DNA of 64,000 nucleotides from Brevibacterium limosum (GTDB lineage: Bacteria; Actinomycetota; Actinomycetes; Actinomycetales; Brevibacteriaceae), in assembly GCF_011617705.1 (NCBI RefSeq), contig NZ_CP050154.1, positions 4,030,001 through 4,094,000 of the forward strand, in the 5' to 3' direction. This document shows, piece by piece, positions 45,693 to 54,205 of the stretch. How positions within the stretch are numbered: position 1 is the stretch's first letter; every line of letters begins with the position of its first letter. A program made the translations under genes and the position numbers. The notes beneath the pieces were generated by a model. It worked only from the letters and a program-made list of their open reading frames with translations, did not search any database and was not told the origin of the DNA.

Positions 45693-46468
45693 CCGGAATC
45701 GCACTCGTCACCGGAGCATCCTCAGGGATCGGCTTCCACATCGCCCGGCAGCTCGCCTCCCGTGGATACGACATCGTCGGCATCGGGGCGAGCGAGAGAA
45801 TCCTCGCTCTGCCCGATAGGCTTCCGCAGGTGAAGGTGACGCCGGTGCGTGCTGATCTCACCGACCGCGGGCAGCTCGATGCCGCTTGGCGGTCCTTCGA
45901 GGAACTCGGGGTGCCGCTCGACGTCGCGGTTCTCAACGCCGGCAAGAGCCTTGGCGGCGGTTTCGTCGACACCGACCTCGATGAAGAGCTGCACATGCTC
46001 GATCTCAACGTGACCAGTCAACTCATCCTCGCCAAGCGAGTAGTCCGTCGGATGGCCGAGCAGAAGCAGGGGCGAATCCTGATCACCACCTCGCTGTCGG
46101 CAACGACACCGACCCCGTACGAGTCGATATACGGACCGACCCGGGCCTTCATGTACAGCTTCGCCCAGGGTCTGCGCGAAGAGATGCGCGAGTACGGAGT
46201 CTCCGTCACAGCCCTGCTTCCCGGCGCTACCGCAACGGATTTCCACGACACCGCCGGTATGCAGGACACCAAATTCGGCGACAACTCCTGGAAGAACGAC
46301 CCCGAACTCGTCGCAAGACTCGGCGTCGACGCGCTATTAGCCGGACGCGACCATGTAGTGGGCGGCGACCGCAACACGCGCTGGTCCGCCTTGCGCAACA
46401 AACTCATTCCGGAACACGTCAAAGCCCGCAGATTCGCCAGTGATTCCAAACCACATACGTCGAAATGA
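45689..46468 (+). CDS. SDR family protein with Arg in place of catalytic Lys
   Basis: A 259-aa short-chain dehydrogenase homologue. Cofactor motif VTGASSGIG is at residues 7-15, LNAGKSLGGG replaces NNAG, and a Ser is present in ITTSLSATTP. The usual YxxxK is SIYGPTRAFMYSF, so the active-site Lys is Arg. Activity may be altered or lost; other members with the same change would tell. GTG 45689 overlaps the XRE stop by 4 bp. Being coupled to its regulator, it is likely the regulator's main target. Confidence 0.87.
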   Translation: MTGIALVTGASSGIGFHIARQLASRGYDIVGIGASERILALPDRLPQVKVTPVRADLTDRGQLDAAWRSFEELGVPLDVAVLNAGKSLGGGFVDTDLDEELHMLDLNVTSQLILAKRVVRRMAEQKQGRILITTSLSATTPTPYESIYGPTRAFMYSFAQGLREEMREYGVSVTALLPGATATDFHDTAGMQDTKFGDNSWKNDPELVARLGVDALLAGRDHVVGGDRNTRWSALRNKLIPEHVKARRFASDSKPHTSK

Positions 46469-46711
46469 CGCTTAGCCGGTAAAACGCCAACGCGGGAATC
46501 TTCGCCCAACGACATCGTTACGGCCATCGGCATCGCCGCCTCAGTCGGCCCTGTCGGATCGACCGGTCCGCCCCGAGCCGGTCTCGTCTCTCTCAGCCTC
46601 CGACTGACAAAGTCGAAGCCTCGCTCCAGCTGCGCCACAGCCTGGCCACAGCGTGCGGGTGCTGAATAGGAGTCATCAAGCACTCCCCAACTGCTGAGAA
46701 AGGCACAGACC

Positions 46712-47983
46712 ATGAACGAGTCGAGGCACACGAGGACGGCATACGCACAGAAGGACACGCACAAGCGCCGCCTGGCGCTGGCGGTCACGGGTGCCGCCGC
46801 CGCGCTGGCGCTGACCGCCGCTGGCCTCGCCGGAGTTCCCGCCTCGGCGGCGTCGAATTCCGCTGTGGCTGCCGACTCGGGCACGGCGATGCCCTTCACC
46901 GGTCAGCCCACCGACAACGGCAGCAGCACGAGTCCTGGCAGCGGCAGCGCGACTCCTGGCACGGGCGACGGCTCGACCCAGGAGGACGCCACTCCGGCGA
47001 GCACGAAGGAGTCCACCGGTGTCGTCCTCATCGACACCCGGCTCGGCTATGAGAACGCCGAGGCGGCCGGCACCGGCATGGTGCTCAGCCAGGACGGACT
47101 CATCCTCACGAACAACCATGTCATCTCCGGTTCGACGAAGATCGCGGTCACCGTGGCCACGACGGGCAAGCCCTATGAGGCCTCCGTCGTCGGCTCGGAC
47201 TCGACGAAGGACGTGGCCGTGCTCAAACTCAAGGACGCCTCGAACCTGCAACCGGCCACCCTCGATGACGACTCCGTCTCGGTCGGCGACGATGTCACCG
47301 CCGTCGGCAACTCCGAGGGCGGCGGACACCTGCAGGCCGCCGACGGATCGGTCACCGACCTCGGCGCTTCCGTCACCACGACAGCGCAGGCCACCGAGGA
47401 TTCGGAGACGCTGAATGACATGATCGAGGTCCAAGCCGATATCGTCTCCGGTGACTCGGGCGGTGCACTGCTCGATGACGAGGGCGAGGTCGTCGGCATG
47501 AACACGGCCGCATCATCCGGCGCCCCCGTCGTCACCGGCTATGCCATCCCCATCGAGACCGCGCTGACGACTGCGGAGTCGATCATCGACGGTCAGCAGA
47601 CGAGCACGAACACCCTCGGCTATCCGGCGTTCCTCGGCATCGGCGTCGGCCAGTCCGATGACTCGGGACAGCAGGGTCAGTCCGGTCAGCAGGGCCAGTA
47701 CGGCAGCGACGCGAACGGCCGATACGGGCAGTCCGGTGCTTCCTCGCAGACTGATGGCGCAGTGGTCGCCGGGGTCTACGAGGACACTCCCGCCGCCGAG
47801 GCGGGGCTCACCGCCGGTGACACGATCACCGCGATCGGCTCGACGCAGATCACCGACGGCACCGCCCTGTCCGAGGCCATCGCCGAGCACAAGCCCGGAG
47901 ACACCGTGCCCCTGACTTGGACGGACGCCGACGGCCAGTCCCACACCTCGAATGTGACACTGACCGAGGGCCCCGCCGCCTGA
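46712..47983 (+). CDS. HtrA/DegP-like trypsin-type serine protease with PDZ domain
   Basis: A 423-aa secreted protease. A long N-terminal signal (RRLALAVTGAAAALALTAAG, cleavage after ASA near residue 46) is followed by a Ser/Gly/Thr-rich linker to about 100. The catalytic triad is H136 (TNNHVISG), D167 (TKDVAVLKL) and S249 (SGDSGGALL). A Gln/Gly/Ser-rich spacer (about 315-345) leads to a C-terminal PDZ domain (VVAGVYEDTPAAEAGLTAGD). It should act outside the membrane on misfolded or specific proteins. GAAAGG precedes the ATG. It is a single gene. Confidence 0.92.
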   Translation: MNESRHTRTAYAQKDTHKRRLALAVTGAAAALALTAAGLAGVPASAASNSAVAADSGTAMPFTGQPTDNGSSTSPGSGSATPGTGDGSTQEDATPASTKESTGVVLIDTRLGYENAEAAGTGMVLSQDGLILTNNHVISGSTKIAVTVATTGKPYEASVVGSDSTKDVAVLKLKDASNLQPATLDDDSVSVGDDVTAVGNSEGGGHLQAADGSVTDLGASVTTTAQATEDSETLNDMIEVQADIVSGDSGGALLDDEGEVVGMNTAASSGAPVVTGYAIPIETALTTAESIIDGQQTSTNTLGYPAFLGIGVGQSDDSGQQGQSGQQGQYGSDANGRYGQSGASSQTDGAVVAGVYEDTPAAEAGLTAGDTITAIGSTQITDGTALSEAIAEHKPGDTVPLTWTDADGQSHTSNVTLTEGPAA

Positions 47984-48028
47984 GGGGAAGATTGCCCCAC
48001 CACGCCGGGCGAGACGTAAGATCGGGCC

Positions 48029-48760
48029 ATGCCCGGACACGAAGACGCCTCGCCCGCGGAGTGGTCGCCCCGCAACCGTCACAACCGAGGGCGCCTCGAC
48101 TGGTCGACGATCCTGCGCAACATCGCCCTGGCCCTGGCGCTGCTGGCCGCGGTGTGGGCGATCTTCAACGTCCGCCTGCCCTCGATCGACGTCTTGCAGG
48201 CCGATATCGCGGCCGCCGGCTTCTGGGGCTTCGGCGTCTTCATCCTCATCTACGCGGTCGTCGCCGCCACCCCCATCCCGGTGACGATCATGGCGACCGC
48301 CGGTGGTCTGATCTTCGGTCTGGCCTTCGGGACTCTGCTGTCGATGATCGGGGTCGTGCTCGGCTGCTGGGGCGGGTACTGGATCGCTCGGGCGCTCGGC
48401 CGGGAGACGGTGATGCGTCTGCTCGGTTCGCATGCCGAATCCGTCGAGTCCCGACTCACCGGCGGCGGGTTCTACGCAGTGTGCACCCTGCGCCTCATGC
48501 CCGGCTTCCCCTACTGGCCGGTGAATTACGGCAGCGGGGCATTGGGGATCGACAGCCGCACGTTCCTCACCGCCACCGTCATCTCGTCCCTGCCGGGTCA
48601 GCTCTCGCTGGTGGCCGTCGGCGCCTTCATCGGGGGACCGAACGCCCTCAACGGCGTCGCCGTGGGAATCTCCTGGGCCCTGGTCATCACGCTCACGATC
48701 ATCACGATGCGCCGATGGAAGTCAGCCCGCGAGAACGGCCACGGCTCCGCTGAGACCTGA
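48029..48760 (+). CDS. TVP38/TMEM64 (VTT/DedA-like) family membrane protein
   Basis: A 243-aa membrane protein with a short hydrophilic N-terminus and about five to six hydrophobic segments. ATPIPVTIMATAGGLIFGLAFG and GGGFYAVCTLRLMPGFPYWPVNYGSGALGI are the VTT-domain hallmarks (the re-entrant loop with the F-P motif). The family is implicated in lipid scrambling or proton-dependent membrane maintenance; a specific job is not known here. It lies 45 bp after the protease stop and may be cotranscribed. Confidence 0.9.
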   Translation: MPGHEDASPAEWSPRNRHNRGRLDWSTILRNIALALALLAAVWAIFNVRLPSIDVLQADIAAAGFWGFGVFILIYAVVAATPIPVTIMATAGGLIFGLAFGTLLSMIGVVLGCWGGYWIARALGRETVMRLLGSHAESVESRLTGGGFYAVCTLRLMPGFPYWPVNYGSGALGIDSRTFLTATVISSLPGQLSLVAVGAFIGGPNALNGVAVGISWALVITLTIITMRRWKSARENGHGSAET

Positions 48761-48773
48761 GAGAGTGAGGACG

Positions 48774-49328
48774 TCAGTCGCCAGAGGCGCGACGTGCTCG
48801 TGACGCCGCAAGATGGGTGCGGTTGGCGCAGCTGCGCACATCGCAGAAGCGCTTCGACAGGTTCCGAGTGAGATCGGCGAACGCCGCCGAACAGTCACTG
48901 CCTGCGCACGGGCGCAGACGAGCGAGGTCTCCTGTGCGGACGAGATCGGTGAGGACGAGGGCGATATCGGAGGCCATCCGCTCACCCAGGGTCGATCCGG
49001 CCCCGGCGGCGTGGAGATGCCAGCCCCACTGGCCATGGCTGACAAGTCGGGGTTGCACCCGGATCTCATCGAAGCTCATGTTGACGGCCGCGACGACAGC
49101 GTCCGTATCGTCGCCGAGCACGATGCGGAATCGCTCGCGCAGTAGGACGGCGACACCGACGTCGAAGACGTTGGCCTCCACTGGTCCGGAAAAATCGTGA
49201 TCGCGCACGAATTCGCTCAACTGAGCCGGGGAGGCGAGGAGGTCGTCGGTAGAGAGTATTCCAGGTGCCGTGTTGAGCAGGTCGACGAGCATCTGCAGAT
49301 TCGCTCGGACATCGATCGGGAAACTCAC
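48774..49328 (-). CDS. CGNR zinc-finger (ABATE domain) protein
   Basis: A 184-aa protein. Residues about 1-130 are an ABATE (DUF1470) domain (LQMLVDLLNTAPG, MSFDEIRVQPRLV). The C-terminus is the CGNR zinc ribbon RLRPCAGSDCSAAFADLTRN then KRFCDVRSCANRTHLAASR, with four cysteines and CANR replacing the usual CGNR. Such proteins are probable stress-responsive regulators. The start is GTG 49328; TACTAT (49340-49335) lies 6 nt upstream, so the mRNA may be leaderless. It is divergent from the EamA exporter, which it probably controls. Confidence 0.88.
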   Translation of the reverse strand: MSFPIDVRANLQMLVDLLNTAPGILSTDDLLASPAQLSEFVRDHDFSGPVEANVFDVGVAVLLRERFRIVLGDDTDAVVAAVNMSFDEIRVQPRLVSHGQWGWHLHAAGAGSTLGERMASDIALVLTDLVRTGDLARLRPCAGSDCSAAFADLTRNLSKRFCDVRSCANRTHLAASRARRASGD

Positions 49329-49396
49329 GTCTCAATAGTAACTCAGACATTCTCAACATCCCAATAGCCGCTTTCAATCTCCCAAATCCACTCGCA

Positions 49397-49427
49397 TTGA
49401 CATGACCGTACCGATCTTTGCTACTGT
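49397..49427 (+). promoter_or_regulatory. Promoter of the EamA exporter gene
   Basis: TTGACA (49397-49402) is followed after 19 bp by TACTGT (49422-49427), or by GCTACT at 17 bp. The ATG at 49464 lies 36 bp beyond. It faces the CGNR gene's own start at 49328. Confidence 0.5.
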
Positions 49428-49463
49428 CATAGCGAAGACGTCCACAACGGAGGCAACGAGGTC

Positions 49464-50423
49464 ATGCGAAGCGGCACTCTCCTGGGTTTCACCTTCACGC
49501 TGCTATCTGCCGCATTCTTCGCCGTATCCGGTCCCGTCGCCAAGACGTTCTACGACATCGGCTGGTCACCGGGGTCGGTCGTTCTGCTCCGACTCGGCGG
49601 TGCCGGGCTGGTCATCCTCATTCCCTCGCTCGCGATACTCCGCGGCCGCTGGGACAAACTCAGACGCGCCTGGCCGATCATTGCGATCTACGGTCTGGTG
49701 ACCATGGCGGGGGTGCAGATCTTCTTCTTCCTCGCACTCGAGAGTCTCGACGTTGCCGTCGCGGTGCTGCTCGAAATGATGGGGGCACCCGTGCTCATCG
49801 TGTTCTGGCTCTGGATCCGACACCGACGGCAGCCCCATCTGCTTACCGGAACCGGGATCCTCGCCTCTCTCGTCGGGGTGCTGCTCGTCCTCGATCTCAC
49901 CGGAGGCGCCGGCAGTTGGGTCGGGGTCGCCTGCGCAGTGGCCGCAGCTGCATGCTTCGCGTGCTATTTTCTCGTCTCGTCGGATCAGCGGATCGATCTG
50001 CCGCCTCTCGCGCTGACCGGTCTGGGGATGGCGGTCGGAGCGATCGCGACTGTGCTGCTCACCGTGACGGGTCTCCTGCCGGCCACCTTTGCACTCACCA
50101 GCGTCACCTTCGCATCCGCCCCGATGTCGTGGACGCTTCCCGCCGTTCTTCTCGTGCTCTTCACCGTCGGGGCATACACCTGCGGCATCATCGGCCTGCG
50201 GCTGCTCGGTCCGACTGTCGGCTCTTTCGTCAATCTCAGCGAAGTGCCCTTATCCGCCATCGCAGCATGGATCATTCTCAGCGAGTCGCTGACCACTCTT
50301 CAGCTTCTCGGCACCGCCGTCATCGTCCTCGGCGTCTGCCTGGTCAAGGTCGGCGACCTGCGCACGACTCACTCGAAGTTCGGTTTGCGACGCTCCTGGA
50401 AGGCTGTGAACCCTTCGGCATAG
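49464..50423 (+). CDS. DMT-superfamily EamA transporter
   Basis: A 319-aa protein with ten predicted membrane segments in two EamA repeats (about 5-140 and 150-290). The first repeat starts FTFTLLSAAFFAVSGPVAK, and the second contains ACAVAAAACFACYFLVSS and GPTVGSFVNLSEVPLSAIAAWII. Such proteins export metabolites or amino acids, or import some; substrate unknown. Its last 55 bp overlap the end of paaG on the other strand, so both 3' ends share coding DNA. Confidence 0.9.
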   Translation: MRSGTLLGFTFTLLSAAFFAVSGPVAKTFYDIGWSPGSVVLLRLGGAGLVILIPSLAILRGRWDKLRRAWPIIAIYGLVTMAGVQIFFFLALESLDVAVAVLLEMMGAPVLIVFWLWIRHRRQPHLLTGTGILASLVGVLLVLDLTGGAGSWVGVACAVAAAACFACYFLVSSDQRIDLPPLALTGLGMAVGAIATVLLTVTGLLPATFALTSVTFASAPMSWTLPAVLLVLFTVGAYTCGIIGLRLLGPTVGSFVNLSEVPLSAIAAWIILSESLTTLQLLGTAVIVLGVCLVKVGDLRTTHSKFGLRRSWKAVNPSA

Positions 50424-51145
50424 TCCGGGGTCTGACGAGCCGATTCCTGCAGGGCAGCCTCTTGGGCGAGCACCTCGGCGAGGTTCGGGCGTTCGTCGGC
50501 GAGCTTCTGCACGAAGCCCTTCTCCATCGCGAAGGCCTCGGCCGGTCCGGTGACGATCTTCTCCAGCTTCGATTCGACGAAGTCGGTCAATTCCGCGGCG
50601 GGAACCGCACGTGAGACGATCCCGGTGGCGGCCGCCTCGGCGCCGGTCATGAAATCACCGGTGACGATGAGATCCATCGTCCGGTGATAGCCGACCCGGT
50701 CGAGGAACACGTGGTGGGCGCCGGAATCGAGCATCGCGCCGATTGCGGCGAACGGGGACCCGAACTTCGCATCATCGGCGGCGAAGATGATGTCGGCTGC
50801 CGCGGCGACTCCGTAACCGAGCCCGAGGGCAGCGCCCTGGACCTGGGCGATCACGGGGATCGGCAGCGCCCTGATCGATTGGAAGACGGGGGCGAAGATG
50901 TCGGCGAGGAAGGCGTGGGCGTCATCCGTCTCGACGTCGACATTCGCGATGTCGCGACCGGAGCAGAAGACCTTGCCCTCTCCGCGGACGAGGAGCACGC
51001 GGACGTTCGGGACCGCCTCGGCGACCTTGGCCACGGCGGCCGCGATATCGCGGAGGTTGTCCGCGTCGAGGGCGTTGCGGGACTCGGGTCCGTCGAGGAC
51101 GAGCTCGGCGATCGGGCCGCGGTTCTTCAGTTGGATCTCGGTCAT
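50369..51145 (-). CDS. paaG: Enoyl-CoA hydratase/isomerase family, probable PaaG
   Basis: A 258-aa crotonase-fold protein: FCSGRDIANVD (oxyanion hole), ALGLGYGVAAAADIIFAADD, then AIGAMLDSGAHHVFLDRVG and the C-terminal TPDYAEGFTAFQERRKPNFE. An acidic residue in the position equivalent to PaaG's catalytic Asp (MLDSGA) and the PaaG-like C-terminus suggest 1,2-epoxyphenylacetyl-CoA isomerase, converting the epoxide to the oxepin. It is separated from the paaH gene by an 83-bp spacer with a strong hairpin. A hydratase role cannot be excluded. Confidence 0.8.
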   Translation of the reverse strand: MTEIQLKNRGPIAELVLDGPESRNALDADNLRDIAAAVAKVAEAVPNVRVLLVRGEGKVFCSGRDIANVDVETDDAHAFLADIFAPVFQSIRALPIPVIAQVQGAALGLGYGVAAAADIIFAADDAKFGSPFAAIGAMLDSGAHHVFLDRVGYHRTMDLIVTGDFMTGAEAAATGIVSRAVPAAELTDFVESKLEKIVTGPAEAFAMEKGFVQKLADERPNLAEVLAQEAALQESARQTPDYAEGFTAFQERRKPNFE

Positions 51146-51175
51146 GGATGCTCCTTTGCGTGTCCTTGCGGTGGC

Positions 51176-51223
51176 GGCACCCCCTGGTGACGGACGCAGT
51201 CGCGCCCGTCACCAGGGGGTGCC
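51176..51223. terminator. Perfect 18-bp hairpin between paaH and paaG
   Basis: Arms 51176-51193 and 51206-51223 are perfectly complementary around a 12-nt loop. It lies just after the paaH stop, inside the leftward gene series. No T-tract follows on the leftward strand, so it may reduce paaG expression or stabilise the upstream mRNA's 3' end rather than fully terminate. Confidence 0.6.
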
Positions 51224-51228
51224 GGGTG

Positions 51229-52098
51229 TCACCAGGTGTAGAAACCCTGCCCGGTCTTGCGGCCGAGCTCACCGGCGGCGACCTTGTCCTTGAGTATCTG
51301 CGGGGGTGTGAACCGTTCGCCGATCTCGGCGGCGAGGTGCTCGGCGATTCCCAAGCGCACGTCGAGGCCGACGATGTCCGTCGTCTGCAACGGGCCGGCC
51401 GGGTGCCGGTAGCCCAGGGTCATGGCACGGTCGATGTCTTCGGCACTGGCGACGCCGTCTTCGACCATCCGCATCGCTTCCAGCGCCAAGGCCACGCCGA
51501 GGCGGGAGGAGGCGAATCCGGGCGAGTCCTTCACTGTGATCGCCGTCTTCCCCAGTGCCGTCACCCATTCCTTGGCGACGTCGACGAGTTTGGGATCGGT
51601 GTGGGTGCCGACGACGACCTCGACGAGTTCGGACACGGGCACCGGGTTGAAGAAGTGCAGCCCGATGAGCGCCTGCGGCCGCGGCAGGGCTGCGGCGAGC
51701 TCGTCGATCGACAGTGCCGAGGTGTTCGTGCCGATGCTGGCGGCCGGAGCGTGCTTCGCGACAGCGGCGAGCACCTCCTGCTTGAGTTCGACGATCTCGG
51801 GCACGGCCTCGACGACGAGGAGGGCCTCGTCGAGCAGGGTCGGGTCGCGGTCGACGACGACGGTTCCGGGCACATTGATGCCCTTGGACTGCGACTTCTC
51901 GATCGACGCGTCGATGCGTTCCCGGGCGGCGGCCACGGTGTCGTCGGTGTTCTCGATGACGATGACTCGGGCACCGGCGGTGGCGAAGGCATGCGCGATT
52001 CCGGCACCCATCCGGCCGCCTCCGAAGACGCCGACGACATCGGGGACGCGGGCGGTGGTGGTGGCCGCCTCGGTGGGGGTGTCAGTGGTGTCGCTCAT
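51229..52098 (-). CDS. paaH: 3-hydroxyacyl-CoA dehydrogenase (PaaH)
   Basis: A 289-aa NAD-dependent dehydrogenase. It has an N-terminal Thr/Ala-rich stretch of about 18 residues, then GVFGGGRMGAGIAHAFATAG (Rossmann loop, 26-33), NTSALSIDEL, the catalytic H in GLHFFNPVPVSELVEVV and the C-terminal domain LGYRHPAGPLQTTDIVGLD, KDKVAAGELGRKTGQGFYTW. In phenylacetate breakdown it oxidises 3-hydroxyadipyl-CoA to 3-oxoadipyl-CoA. ATG 52098 overlaps the upstream hydratase by 4 bp. Confidence 0.9.
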   Translation of the reverse strand: MSDTTDTPTEAATTTARVPDVVGVFGGGRMGAGIAHAFATAGARVIVIENTDDTVAAARERIDASIEKSQSKGINVPGTVVVDRDPTLLDEALLVVEAVPEIVELKQEVLAAVAKHAPAASIGTNTSALSIDELAAALPRPQALIGLHFFNPVPVSELVEVVVGTHTDPKLVDVAKEWVTALGKTAITVKDSPGFASSRLGVALALEAMRMVEDGVASAEDIDRAMTLGYRHPAGPLQTTDIVGLDVRLGIAEHLAAEIGERFTPPQILKDKVAAGELGRKTGQGFYTW

Positions 52099-52976
52099 GC
52101 GTTGTCGCCTTCTTCTCGGGTGCGCGAATCGCGCTGCTGGTCGATCGCTTCGGTGGTCACGGCCTCGGCGCGTGCGCGCTCGGCCTTTTCCTGCTCGGCT
52201 GCCTTCTTCGCCTTCTTGGCCTCGCGCTTGGACAGGAACGCGTCCATGCGGGCGAACTTCTCCTCGGTTTCGAACAGCACGGCCTGGGCCACATTGTCGA
52301 TGAGCGGATGCGCTTCACGCGGGGCGTGGAACGCCGACTTGCTCAGGCGCACGGCCAGGGGTGCGAAGCTCGCGATCCGATCGGCCAGCGCCTGACCGGC
52401 GAGTTCGAGATCCTCGGGGTCGACGACGTCATTGAGCAATCCGATGGCTTTGGCTTCATCGGCCTGCAGGGTCCGTCCGGCGAGGAGGATCTCCTTGGCG
52501 CGGGGTTCGCCGACGAGTTCGCGCAGGCGCCACGCGGCTCCGGCTGCGGCGAGGATGCCCAGACCGGTCTCCGGGTTGCCGATCTTCGTCGACGGGGTGC
52601 CGATGCGGAAGTCCGCGGCGAAGGCGAGCTCGGCACCGCCGCCCAGCGCGAATCCCTCGATCAGGGCGATGACCGGCATCGGCAGTTCCTGGATGCGGGA
52701 GAAGATCTTCGAGTTGATCCCGGCCAGGGCATCATCGCGACGCCGATTGCGCAGCTGCGAGATGTCGGCCCCGGCGGCGAAGACTCCGGATGTGCCGGTG
52801 AGGATCGCAACCTTCGGTTCGGCCTCGAGTTCGGCGCACACGGCGTGGAGGGCATCGACCATCGACTGGTCGATGGCGTTGCGGACCTCGGGCCGGTTGA
52901 GTCGGATGATCATCCGGTCCTCGTAGCGCTCGATGAGCAGCGGGGAGGCGGAATCGCTCACGCCGCCGGCGCTCAC
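52095..52976 (-). CDS. paaF: Enoyl-CoA hydratase, probable PaaF
   Basis: A 293-aa crotonase. FAAGADISQLRN (oxyanion hole), IEGFALGGGAELAFAADFRI and GNPETGLGILAAAGAAWRL (with Glu in the hydratase position) suggest 2,3-dehydroadipyl-CoA hydratase. The last 40 residues are a Lys/Ala/Glu-rich helix (KREAKKAKKAAEQEKAERAR) not found in typical PaaF. GTG 52976 overlaps the thiolase TGA (GTGA) and has GGAG upstream; a second GTG at 52961 would shorten the protein by 5 residues. Assignment between PaaF and PaaG rests on motif and position. Confidence 0.83.
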   Translation of the reverse strand: MSAGGVSDSASPLLIERYEDRMIIRLNRPEVRNAIDQSMVDALHAVCAELEAEPKVAILTGTSGVFAAGADISQLRNRRRDDALAGINSKIFSRIQELPMPVIALIEGFALGGGAELAFAADFRIGTPSTKIGNPETGLGILAAAGAAWRLRELVGEPRAKEILLAGRTLQADEAKAIGLLNDVVDPEDLELAGQALADRIASFAPLAVRLSKSAFHAPREAHPLIDNVAQAVLFETEEKFARMDAFLSKREAKKAKKAAEQEKAERARAEAVTTEAIDQQRDSRTREEGDNA

Positions 52977-54136
52977 ACGCGCTCCAGCAGCAGCGCCGAT
53001 CCCTGGCCGACGCCCACGCACATGGTCGCCAGGCCCTTCGTCGCCCCGGCCTGTTCCAGACGGTTGAGCAGGGTCAGGGTGATGCGGGTCCCGGAGCAGC
53101 CCAGCGGGTGGCCGAGAGCGATCGCTCCGCCGAATCCGTTGACGGTCTCCGGGTCGAGCCCGAGGTCGCCCATGCACGCCAGCGACTGGGAGGCGAAGGC
53201 CTCATTGAGTTCGACGGCCTCGAGGTCATCAACGCTCCAGCCGGTGCGTTCGAGCACCTTGCGGGTCGCCGGGACGGGTCCGATGCCCATGATCTCCGGG
53301 GACACACCGGCATTGGCACCGGCGACGACCCGGGCGCGCGGGCTCAGACCGTGCTTGTTCGCATAGTCCTCGGATACGAGCACGACGACGGCGGCGCCGT
53401 CGTTGAGCGACGAGGAGTTTCCGGCGGTGATGACGCCGCCCGGTCCGTGGATGGGACGCAGCTTGCCGAGCTTCTCCAGCGTCGAATCGCGCGGACCCTC
53501 ATCGGCGGTGACCTCGCCGACGGGCAGGATCTCACGCTCGAAGCTGCCGGCCTTCTGCGCGGCCAGCGCCTTCTGATGCGACTGGAAGGCGAATTCGTCG
53601 AGAGCCTCACGGGTGAGCTGCCACTTCTCGGCGACGCGTTCGGCCGTCTGCGGCATCGACAGGGTCACGTCCTCACCGAAGGCGGGGTTCGCGAACCGCC
53701 AGCCGATGGAGGTGTCCCAGGTCCGGCCCGGCTTCGACCACGCATGCGAGGGCTTCTCGCTCACCCACGGGGCGCGGGTCATCGATTCGACACCGCCGGC
53801 CACGACCACATCGGCGTCTCCGGCGGCGATCATCGCCCGCGCCGTCGTGATCGCGGTCATTCCCGAGGCGCACAGGCGGTTGACGGTGAATCCGGGCACG
53901 GATTCGGGCAGCCCGGCCAGCAGCACGGCCATGCGGGCGATGTTCCGATTGTCCTCACCGGCCTGATTCGCCGATCCGAGGAGGACCTCGTCGATGTCGG
54001 AGGCGTCGATGCCGGAGCGTTCGATGACGGTCTTGAGCGTTGTGGCCACGAGGTCATCGGGTCGCTGGTCGGCCAGAACTCCTCCGTAGCGTCCGATGGG
54101 GGTGCGCAGTCCGTCCAGAATGAATGCCTCGGGCAT
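52973..54136 (-). CDS. paaJ: 3-oxoadipyl-CoA/acetyl-CoA C-acyltransferase (PaaJ)
   Basis: A 387-aa biosynthetic-type thiolase: catalytic C89 in VNRLCASGMTA, GGVESMTRAPWV, VELNEAFASQSLACM, His in ALGHPLGCSGTRI and Cys in ATMCVGVGQG. In this cluster it would cleave 3-oxoadipyl-CoA into succinyl-CoA and acetyl-CoA and also act on dehydrosuberyl-CoA derivatives. It lies 69 bp downstream of paaE and its stop overlaps paaF. Confidence 0.9.
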   Translation of the reverse strand: MPEAFILDGLRTPIGRYGGVLADQRPDDLVATTLKTVIERSGIDASDIDEVLLGSANQAGEDNRNIARMAVLLAGLPESVPGFTVNRLCASGMTAITTARAMIAAGDADVVVAGGVESMTRAPWVSEKPSHAWSKPGRTWDTSIGWRFANPAFGEDVTLSMPQTAERVAEKWQLTREALDEFAFQSHQKALAAQKAGSFEREILPVGEVTADEGPRDSTLEKLGKLRPIHGPGGVITAGNSSSLNDGAAVVVLVSEDYANKHGLSPRARVVAGANAGVSPEIMGIGPVPATRKVLERTGWSVDDLEAVELNEAFASQSLACMGDLGLDPETVNGFGGAIALGHPLGCSGTRITLTLLNRLEQAGATKGLATMCVGVGQGSALLLERV

Positions 54137-54205
54137 GGGTCTCCTCGCTGACGAGTTCGGGTAGGTGACATGGTACGGGCTTGCGCCCGGATGGCTTCGA
54201 GTCGC

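Noticed and set aside
46469-46711. Riboswitch or small RNA before the protease gene
   Set aside because: No recognisable riboswitch core or terminator pair; sequence looks like an ordinary leader.
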